Origin: Spisula solida
Taxonomy: Eukaryota > Mollusca > Bivalvia > Venerida > Mactridae
Assembly: GCA_947247005.1 (NCBI GenBank)
Contig: OX365948.1
Span: forward strand, 41,048,601-41,112,600
Direction of reading: 5' to 3'
DNA length: 64,000 bases
Made by a program: the position numbers and the translations under genes. Of the stretch, positions 55,100-64,000 are shown piece after piece. The notes beneath the pieces are model-generated. The model saw only the letters and a program-made list of their open reading frames with translations. It ran no database searches and had not been told where the DNA came from. Every line of letters begins with the position of its first letter. Position 1 is the stretch's first letter.

Positions 55100-55560
55100 T
55101 ATACTTGAATCCACGCTTTAATTGAGAGTTTAAACTGCAGTTACATGTCTTAAACTATGGGTTTAAGCATAATTGTGCAAACGGCGCTTTGAACCCGGGT
55201 TTAAAGTCGCTTAACTATATAATTAAGAGATGTATATTAAGTGTGCACTTCGCGCGTGTTAAACCCCCGTTTAAGACTTGTAACCGCGGTTACAAGTCTG
55301 TTAACTACATAGTTAAGAGATAACCAATGAGAGCGCCGTATTAGTAATTTCATACGCGCTGATTGGTTGTCGCTTAACTATGGGGTTAAGTAAACATCAT
55401 CGATACTTGTAACTGCAGTTCTAAGTCTTTATCCGCGGTTTAAAGAATTAATGTGCATTTGGCACTTGCAACCGCGGTTTAAAGTCTCTTAACTACGTAG
55501 TTAACTGTTAAACCCATAGATAAAGGAATTATTGTGCATTCCGCATTCCATAATAATACT
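55100..55560 (-). repeat. Right palindrome-rich arm flanking the satellite
   Basis: Inverse counterpart of 41020-41420: aacccgggtttaaagt, aactatataattaag, aaccgcggttacaa, aactacatagttaag, aactgcagtt, aaccgcggtttaaag, aactacgtagttaac, then ccatagataaaggaattatt. It also contains aacccccgtttaag, the half-stem of the satellite unit. Confidence 0.85.
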
Positions 55561-55832
55561 CCGTACTATTTAACTGCGCGTATTCCATTTTCACCCATTT
55601 TACATTGACCATTACTCCACGCTGATATTGAATAGCTATTAGCTGGTACAATTACCTCCCTCGTTAATGAAAACGAGCTTTATTATTTTCTGAAGGAAAG
55701 AACACATTTCAAACATTGAAACAATTTTAATAACACGAGTATAAGGTATTTATTGCACGAAATGAACACCATAAATGAATTGATTATTAAATTGAACTGA
55801 AATACGCGAACAGATCTTTATTTCTTAAATAA
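55561..55832 (+). mobile_element. Outer right end of satellite-bearing region
   Basis: Its inverse matches 23270-23520 (caataccttatactcgtgtt, gtaattgtaccagctaatag, gggtgaaaatggaatacgcg). It ends with the inverse of taagaaataaagatctgttc, shared with the left end at 40857. It lacks the 113-bp hairpin seen in the other two copies. Confidence 0.65.
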
Positions 55833-56153
55833 AACATGACCAAAGAAAGATATTCAATTCTAGACGTCTAGCATAAAAATGGAAAGCTGTTATCGCCTCC
55901 CTCAAACTGACATGTCGAAGGATGCTTGGAATGAGGTGTCGATCGTGTGAGAACTTCACAATCGACCTAAAATGAATTATTACAGCGTATCAAAATTGAT
56001 ATGTATACATATACGGTTAACCACAAAGCATGTTTTTTTCTACATGTTGATCTGAAATGATACTCAGAAAAAGGGGAATACATGCATGGGATGATTAATG
56101 CAGATACCGTCAAATAATAGATTGTGAGATGTTTCAACTGCTACATGTATTTC

Positions 56154-56461
56154 CAGGGGCGTAGCTAGAGGTATTTGAATGTGTACACAAGAAGGATAGG
56201 GGTTTTGGGGGCATGCTCCCCTGAAAAATTGTGTTCGCTAGAACGTCTCTGATGCGTTCTGTGGCGTTTTTGCATCATCTTTAACATTATTTTTACTGAT
56301 AAAACCTACAGGTTTTTTGTGTACAGAGCTTTTCTAAAGGATTACCCCCCTGAGGGCTTAGGCATCAGTTTTTATTTCATTTTTCGATCATTTAATTTTT
56401 CACTTTTTGAGATGCATGTGTACGCAGCTGCGTATTCTGCGTACAGGTAGCTACGCCCCTG
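56154..56461. mobile_element. hAT-like MITE (CAGGGGCGTAGCTA ends)
   Basis: Perfect TIR CAGGGGCGTAGCTA ... TAGCTACGCCCCTG. atttc lies just before the left end and just after the right end, possibly part of a target duplication. CAGGGGCGTAGC termini are widespread among hAT-type MITEs in invertebrates. Confidence 0.85.
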
Positions 56462-57061
56462 ATTTCCATCGGACTGCACGAAATGTCAATGACCATCCAC
56501 GATTTGGATAGCCGCATGGGACAGGCTCAGCAAATGTTCGTTACTCATCTGCCGAAATCGGTTTTAATTTTTTTTCGATTACTATCTCAACCAGTCCATT
56601 CCCCTGATGATAGAAAGCGTCATATGTATACATGGAGACCTACTTTGAATTTGCCGTATAATTACTGGAATCTTATTTTCTATTAAATACGAGGGAAAAC
56701 ACGGATGCATTATTTAATTGAATAATGCTATATATATACCGGTTTCAGACTGCATATATAAAGAAACATGTTTTATTTTAGACGGTGTACACCACACTGA
56801 TTCTTGTGGACTAACAGCATGTTTGAAATGTTCAGAATTTATAGAAAATAAAGCTTATTATTGTTGTTAATTTTCCCTCCAAAAAATATTAACTGTATAT
56901 GTGCTGCGTTTTTAATTGTGCTGAGTATATACATAAGCCTGTTGATTGGGCACGATTTTCTCGACTTGAGTCGGCGATTTTTTCTATCTAAATGTGCGTT
57001 TTTCTCGAATTTAAGGTGATTTATAACTCTTAAATTTTTCTGTACAATAGGTCTCAATCAC

Positions 57062-57310
57062 CTGGGTACTGTTTTATCAAAGGGCTTACGGAAATCGTAA
57101 ACTTACGATCAAATTTAAATTCTTTATAATTTGTTTACAATTATAAAGTATATATAGTAAATGGAACTGCAATACTAATACTGATTCAGTTAATAAACCC
57201 ATACAGACCATATCCATCACCACTTTGCAGTTGTTAAAGAATTATAAAGAATTAAAATTTGAACGTAAGTTTACGATTTCCATAAATGCTTTGATAAAAC
57301 AGTATCCAGG
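57062..57310. mobile_element. MITE, family D (full length)
   Basis: Ends acctgggtactgttttatca and tgctttgataaaacagtatc + caggt: good TIRs. It has the long internal inverse pair around cgtaaacttacg and tttaaattctttataatt. Confidence 0.85.
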
Positions 57311-58932
57311 TTTTTATGAAGAACACACTCATGATAGTGATTGTGCGAACCCATAACAGTTTTGCTCGGCTAGTTTTCAAGATATTTTTAGATTTTGGGG
57401 ACCCCCCTAAAAACTGATATTTTCATTTCACCGAAGAAGTTTGACATTTAATTACATGAAACTTGGCATGCACGAAATTTCGTATACACGGAATCCCACG
57501 ATAACGTTTGTGTTAGACTATGCATGTTATATGTATTTTTAAATGATATTTTAAGATATGTGAGTTTTTATTTTAAAGTTATACGAAATAAATAGTTGAA
57601 CAACATACTGTTTTCGTACATGCAACCCGTAGAGTAACTATTATAGAAGTTTTGTCCTAAATTTCACGGCAGTTGCTTGGCTAAATTTGTTTAATTGACA
57701 CTTAAGTGATTTCGGAAATGTCGAAAACCTGGAGAGTTTACAAAATACTTCAACGTTTTGAATACGTTGTATCTAGCTTTCGCGATAATTTGTTTTTGAA
57801 AACTGTGTATATTTAAAGATGAGCCAATGCTCTATTGCATTAGCTAGTCTATATTCTTACGAAATAAATGCAAAAGAACCTTCCTCTAAAGTAGACGGGA
57901 TGCTTGCTAAACAAATGTTAAAACTTGGATAGAATTTTGTATTACGTTTCGCATACGTTGTAGCTAGTATTCGCGAGTGTTGGTGTTTCAACGTTTGGAA
58001 TAAATGGCTCATAAAATTCCAGCTATAGCTTTATTCTGCAAGCTTATTATAGTATAATATAGTAAAAACTATACAGTAAATTCGCGATTTTAAGACATGA
58101 GAACATGCTGACACACCAATTGTAAGTTTTTCGTACTATTTCTTCATCGTAGTCAGACGCTTCCAATACGTCTTATTTACACCGATTTCTAAACGTCCGC
58201 TCAACTGAAGTTAATAGACGATATTAAAACGCAGTCTGCAATATTTACGACGGTAATACAAGGCGCTGATTGGCTGACTGCGACTAACCTTGGTCTAAAA
58301 ATGGTGCACATAGTTTTGAATAACAGGATCCATCCCTTTTATATTAAATCCGTAACAAAATGTTATGTTGTTTTTAGAAATAATTATTATGTAGATCTAG
58401 CCGCTTGTATTAGTATAAAATATAAGGCACGCTCAATAAGAGCATGTTTCCTGCAACTTGTACCCAACTTCACAAGTATTTGTTCCGCTACTGCGAGCAG
58501 TTCAAATGGGAAATAATTTTCAGGAAAACTAGTAGACTTATGAGTTGTTTCCTCTAAACAAAGGTACTGCGTAGAAAGACTTCTACCGCAAATACGAGGA
58601 CTGGTCATGTAATACCCGGGCGATCGATATTGCTGGAAAACTAATGTACTGATATTAATGAAAAACACAATAATACAGTTACACCACTCCTTTATTTACA
58701 CATAAAATTTGAACTTTCGGCCACAAGGGATTCACATAATAGAAATATGAGTGTTGCAATTTTAATAAGTTCTCGTACATGTAACATAAGCCGACCCAAA
58801 TCAACGACAACATTGTTATCCTATTATTTATTCTTATAGAAGGATATACTGATCATACTATAAACCCAGTCAAACTCGTGTACATATATAGTATTACCTT
58901 TATAATTTCGAGGGATGCTCGGGCCCAACTCA
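57311..58932. other. Non-coding region, nothing recognised
   Basis: Both strands at 58300-58670 hold short frames (71 and 93 codons) without family resemblance, signal or splice logic. No repeat structure noted. Confidence 0.4.
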
Positions 58933-59185
58933 GGGCTGGTATTTATAAAGCATTTTAGCGGAAAACTTAAATATTTTTACTTAATTTACAATGCACATAT
59001 TTCCCACAAATTGAAGAATAGCTCATGTTTTCTTAGTGATTATAGTTGATCTCTTTATAATGCATAAAATCTATGTAAATAATTAATAATCTGAATTGTA
59101 TTATTTAGCTCATACGCTGAAGAAAATATTAAAATTTTAAGAAAATTCTTAGTTTTCTACTAAGATGCTTTATAAATACCAGCCC
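58933..59185. mobile_element. MITE with ~26-bp TIR
   Basis: GGGCTGGTATTTATAAAGCA (then TTTTAG) and the inverse of CTAAGATGCTTTATAAATAC (then CAGCCC). Interior AT-rich. Confidence 0.85.
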
Positions 59186-59249
59186 AGATTAGATCTTTAC
59201 AAAATAATTGATATTTACCAAATAACACTGATTATTCATCGCACTCTAT

Positions 59250-59340
59250 TTCCGTGAGTAATACTCCGTACACCAGTGAGCAACACTAAAGCAATACTCC
59301 GTACACCAGTGAGCGACACTAAAGCAATACTCCGTACACT
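59250..59340. repeat. Three ~41-bp repeats with actccgtacac
   Basis: 'aatactccgtacaccagtga' followed by gcaacactaaagc, twice complete and once truncated. The phrase tactccgtac also appears at 55555-55566. Confidence 0.75.
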
Positions 59341-59444
59341 AACATTTTCATTTATTCTCAAAATTCACCGTTATTTATGATTCCTTTCCTGGTAAAACAC
59401 TTTGTAACAACATTAACGTGGTCACTGTATAGGATAGAACATGA

Positions 59445-59513
59445 GTAGGGGTTGTATATATGAAAAATAACATCGAGTGCAGCGATATGTTAGTTTTCAT
59501 ATACAACACCTAC
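59445..59513. repeat. Short inverted repeat
   Basis: gtaggggttgtatatatgaa + aaataacat faces atgttagttttcatatacaa + cacctac; 30-bp arms with small mismatches. Confidence 0.75.
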
Positions 59514-60328
59514 GACAGGTCTATCCGACTTAGACCAAAGCTAAAATTGTTAGTTTATCAGATACATTTTGCGCATTAATCACCTACTGAATACTGTGAT
59601 CAATGCAAAGTACACATAATAAACACAAACAATTTACATTGACCGTTCAAGTAATTAAATCAACGTATTTTGGTGCATGGGTTTTTTAATTGGTGACATT
59701 TCATTGGTAAACTTTCATTCTTAAAAAAACATGTTTCAAAATTGCCTTTCAACACCAAGTGTCATGCTTGTGTATTGAATAGATTAGAATGGAAGATGTA
59801 GAACTTGACTTACTTGATAAAATATGTTTTTTTGTAATTTGAGAATGTAACTGTGACACAGTTAGAGCATCTTCCTACTCAAGATTCATAAGTCGTGCAA
59901 TGAAAGTAAAATATTCAAGGACGCTGAAGTGCAAAAGGTTGAACAAGTAAGATAATAACTGCATTTTACTATGTTTAAAATATTTTTTTCAGAAATTGTC
60001 AGGACCAGCGATTTTGCTTGATGTTAGTTATTGATATTTCACTTTTAAATAATAAAATCAAGTTCCGAGAACATTATTTGGAATTCGCCGTAAACATAAC
60101 GTTCATTGAAGTAAATGTCAGGTTTGAAGAAATGATCGTTCAGGTTATTCACCGCTTTAAGAAAACGTTCGAAACTTGACGGCGGTATGTCTGCACTTGT
60201 GTTGAGACATGACTCACTAGTTTCGCTGGCTTAGAATTAGAAGGTTGTAAGCGAAAGGATTCGACCCGGTTAAATGTCCATCAATTCTACACTGTAGTGT
60301 AGTGATTGATCTTTTTAGCCCCTTTGGT

Positions 60329-60366
60329 CGTAAGTACTACTCGTATTAAAGTACTACTTACGACCT
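60329..60366. repeat. Short palindrome
   Basis: ggtcgtaagtactac and gtagtacttacgacc type arms around tcgtattaaa (agtagtacttacgacc inverse). Confidence 0.65.
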
Positions 60367-62270
60367 TATAAGACTCATGCATATTTGCAATCTGCATTTC
60401 TAGGTATTTCTTATGAGCCTAGTCTCATGGAAATCGGAGGTGGTCATCTTGACCAAACTGAAGTTTAAAAAGCTTGTCTTTTCCATAAGTAGAGAGTAGT
60501 TTTCAGACTGTTCTTTTCTTCTTGTTTTCTCAAAATATTGACTTTGTACTTATGACCTTCTAAGCCAGCGATTTAACAGTTTCCAATTTAATTTTGCATT
60601 TTTATATTTGTATGCATGTTTCTATTTAAAGCGCACTTGTTCAGATACAATTTACGGCTAAATCGTAACGAGTTTTTATAACCTGACCGTGCTTTGACCA
60701 GCAAACTCTGTTTTCATGGGACATATGATTTATGTGATGTATTTGTTTAAAGCTGATAAACAAGTGAGTTCGTTTTATATCGCAGTCATCATTATGGCCT
60801 GAATAGCATTGGATAAATCAATGCAAGTTTATATACAACACTTTGTATATATACCACACCAAACAGTGGTATATGAGATTTATCCTGCACTTTTCTCCAT
60901 GTTGATTGGCTAGCTACAGTTAGCTATGGTCTAAGGGATGTCATTTTGCTCCATTCAAGTTGTAAAATTTAACGAAGAATATAAACAAAAACAGCTTTAT
61001 TTGACAGATCGAGCTATCGATAGGAGTTTGGTCTTTTAATTACCCTTTTAAGTAATTCCCGGTCATTTGTCGGTTTTCAGGTACTGGGAAAATTATTGAA
61101 GTAGATACTTTTGTATACAATTTACATTAAACACACTCAGAAAGACAAAACAGCGTCTCTGAACTTACCTTGGTGTACACTTGAAGGTCGCGAAAATGAA
61201 TAGCATTACTCATCTTACTAGCAATATCCGGTGTACGGTATACCGCAGTGTCATTGTCATCTCTATCGTTCTTTCTGAGTACGAGGTTATCTTTTATCAT
61301 CATGGGCTGATTACGAGGTTATCCAAAATATTTCACCATGTCAAGTTTATACTCGAATATTTCAGCGAAAAAGGGGAATTCAAAGGTGGGATTTGCATAT
61401 AGAAGGGGAATGAATTAATTGTTGCTATGGATTAAGTAAAGGGGTTCTGTTTTGTTTAAAAATACCTCTTTGGATGGTCGATGTTTCAAACAACGCGTTT
61501 TTCTTGAAAAATCGCACACGTAATTTCTCCCTCAATAAAACACGGTTTTGCTCATAATTTTGTGTACTCAGATACCTATTTCATAAGCGGTTAGAAGTAC
61601 ACACTTCATTTTGTTCGAACCATGCAAAATGAATATAAGTACAAGCAATACTAACTTCCGCATGAAAGTCGCGCGACGCTCGCAACCAGCTGATTACGTG
61701 ATAACAACCGATTACTCGGTATCGAGTTGAACGGCGTGATATTGTTGCAAAACAGCATATCCCATCCCTTTAGGAAAAAACTGACACACATACCAATATG
61801 TTAGCAAGTAGGGACATGCTAGAACTTGACAAGATTTGTGTGTTATGCCATGTCGGCTTCATATTCTTTTCATTAGCATCAATTGATTCATATTAGCTCA
61901 TTAATTATTTAACACGTCAATGCGAGCATTGTTTGCCTTCGATATACTTTTCACGAATGCCATTGGACATGTATTCAACAGGCAGTTCTCTCAATGTTCA
62001 GTATTATAATTGCAAACGGCGCCGTTGGTTGTTTATAGTTCGCTTTCATAATTATATAAATTATATACGGGACCTAAGACATCGTCCAATTTTATGGGGA
62101 TTCAAATAGCACGGTTTTGAGGGAGCTTAGTACATACTATTACATCGCACGTAATATTATAGTGTTTCATTACAATAATTTACTTACAATAGGGTTACAA
62201 AACCCTGCCCATCCTTAGGCACTTAGTGTCTATGGAAAAGTTCTCCTTGACATGCCCTACCTACCCTAAG
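60367..62270. other. Non-coding region, nothing recognised
   Basis: No gene or clear repeat. The short phrase gcaatatccggtgtacggta at 61224 repeats the dispersed motif seen at 36.2 and 36.7 kb. Confidence 0.4.
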
Positions 62271-62273
62271 CAA

Positions 62274-64000
62274 GTAATGTAGCTAGGCGCTGTTGGTTAA
62301 TTGATACCAGTGTGTCCTTCAAGAGTACCATAATGTAGCCAGGCGCTGTTGGTTACTTGACACCAGTGTATCCTTCAAGAGTATCGTAATGTAGCCAGGC
62401 GCTGTTGGTTACTTGGCACCAGTGTGTCCTTCCAGAGTATCGTAATGTAGCCAGGCGCTGTTGGTTACTTGGCACCACTGTGTCCTTCAAGAGTATCGTA
62501 ATGTAGCCAGGCGTTATTGGTTACTTGGCCCCAGTGTGTCCTTCCAGAGTATCGTAATGTAGCCAGGCGCTGTCGGTTACTTGGCACCACTGTGTCCTTC
62601 CAGGGTATCGTAATGTAGCCAGGCGCTGTCGGTTACTTGGCACCACTGTGTCCTTCAAGAGTATCGTAATGCAGCCAGGCGCTGTTGGTTACTTGGCACC
62701 ACTGTGTCCTTCAAGAGTATCGTAATGTAGCCAGGTGTTATTGGTTACTTGATACCAGTGTATCCATCAAGAGTACCATAATGTAGCCAGGCGCTGTTGG
62801 TTACTTGACACCAGTGTATCCTTCAAGAGTATCGTAATGTAGCCAGGCGCTGTTGGTTACTTGGCACCAGTGTGTCCTTCCAGAGTATCGTAATGTAGCC
62901 AGGCGCTGTTGGTTACTTGGCACCACTGTGTCCTTCAAGAGTATCGTAATGTAGCCAGGTGTTATTGGTTACTTGATACCAGTGTATCCTTCCAGAGTAT
63001 CGTAATGTAGCCAGGCGCTGTTGGTTACTTGGCACCACTGTGTCCTTCCAGAGTATCGTAATGTAGCCAGGCACTATTGGTTACTTTGCACCAGTGTATC
63101 CTTCCATAGTATCGTAATGTAGCCAGGCGCTTTTGGTTACTTGGCACCAGTGTATCCTTCCAGAGTATCGTAATGTAGCCAGGCGCTTAAAATTGGTTAC
63201 TTGGCACCAGTGTATCCTTCCAGAGTATCGTAATGTAGCCAGGCGCTGTTGGTTACTTGGCACCAGTGTGTCCTTCCAGAGTATCGTAATGTAGCCAGGC
63301 GCTGTTGGTTACTTGGCACCACTGTGTCCTTCAAGAGTATCGTAATGTAGCCAGGCGTTATTGGTTACTTGGCCCCAGTGTGTCCTTCCAGAGTATCGTA
63401 ATGTAGCCAGGCGCTGTCGGTTACTTGGCACCACTGTGTCCTTCCAGGGTATCGTAATGTAGCCAGGCGCTGTTGGTTACTTGGCACCACTGTGTCCTTC
63501 AAGAGTATCGTAATGCAGCCAGGCGCTGTTGGTTACTTGGCACCACTGTGTCCTTCAAGAGTATCGTAATGTAGCCAGGTGTTATTGGTTACTTGATACC
63601 AGTGTATCCATCAAGAGTACCATAATGTAGCCAGGCGCTGTTGGTTACTTGACACCAGTGTATCCTTCAAGAGTATCGTAATGTAGCCAGGCGCTGTTGG
63701 TTACTTGGCACCAGTGTGTCCTTCCAGAGTATCGTAATGTAGCCAGGCGCTGTTGGTTACTTGGCACCACTGTGTCCTTCAAGAGTATCGTAATGTAGCC
63801 AGGTGTTATTGGTTACTTGATACCAGTGTATCCTTCAAGAGTATCGTAATGTAGCCAGGCGCTGTTGGTTACTTGGCACCACTGTGTCCTTCCAGAGTAT
63901 CGTAATGTAGCCAGGCACTATTGGTTACTTGGCACCAGTGTATCCTTCCATAGTATCGTAATGTAGCCAGGCGCTTTTGGTTACTTGGCACCAGTGTATC
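62274..64000. repeat. 56-bp tandem array, runs off the window
   Basis: About 31 units of gtaatgtagccaggcgctgt + tggttacttggcaccactgt + gtccttcaagagtatc. Variants: ccagagtatc, gcgttatt, gataccagtgtatcc. A block recurs 844 bp apart (gcagcc at 62671 and 63515), equal to 15 x 56 plus a 4-bp insertion seen at 63187. 56 is not a multiple of 3 and no meaningful frame exists. Confidence 0.95.

Noticed and set aside
58301..58668. 71- and 93-codon frames on opposite strands
   Set aside because: They overlap each other, have no recognisable motif and lie in a repeat-poor non-coding stretch; insufficient to call a gene.
63081..63263. 60-codon minus frame in the 56-bp array
   Set aside because: The unit length is not a multiple of three, and the frame survives only by local indels.

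Overview
The window is eukaryotic: AT-rich DNA, GT-AG introns, dispersed inverted-repeat elements and several tandem arrays. The recognisable gene is the 3' half of a SWI/SNF ATPase of the SMARCA4/brm type. The dispersed repeat style (elements rich in gtctgtccgtccg, tRNA-like SINE fragments, many foldback MITEs) is what I would expect of a bivalve mollusc, but that assignment is inference; no marker gene fixes the species.

Layout. 1-16.3 kb: plus-strand SMARCA4-like gene, 12 exons (1627-15424), from mid-ATPase to the stop codon, with 3' UTR. It encodes helicase motifs IV-VI, the SnAC region, an AT-hook, a bromodomain and an acidic tail; the N-terminal half lies before the window. 16.3-25.9 kb: intergenic, MITE-rich, holding one intronless minus-strand ORF (20471-21562) for an unrecognised protein with a C-terminal membrane hairpin. 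25.9-35.3 kb: a second, inverted, tail-to-tail copy of the same SMARCA4 region on the minus strand. Its exons keep gene order, but it is broken: frameshifts in exons 3' and 12', loss of helicase motif V residues, loss of exons 6, 8 and 9 (most of the bromodomain), and fusion of exon 7-like and exon 10-like sequence. I call it a pseudogene, although exons 4' and 5' are almost identical to the intact gene. 35.4-42.5 kb: short tandem arrays and palindromic elements. 42.57-55.02 kb: a huge satellite of about 175 units of 71 bp, each carrying an imperfect hairpin, flanked by inverted copies of a palindrome-rich sequence (about 41.0-41.4 and 55.1-55.6 kb). 55.8-62.2 kb: no gene seen, several MITEs. 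62.27-64 kb: a 56-bp tandem array running off the end.

Most notable: (1) the 71-bp hairpin satellite with strict length conservation, a 67-unit (4757-bp) higher-order period and inverted flanking arms, possibly one ~15-kb element; (2) in the intron between exons 4 and 5, the intact gene carries a minisatellite whose unit contains a near-consensus 5' splice site, while the pseudogene carries one that amplified the real 3' splice site of exon 5'; (3) the tail-to-tail gene/pseudogene pair with mosaic divergence.
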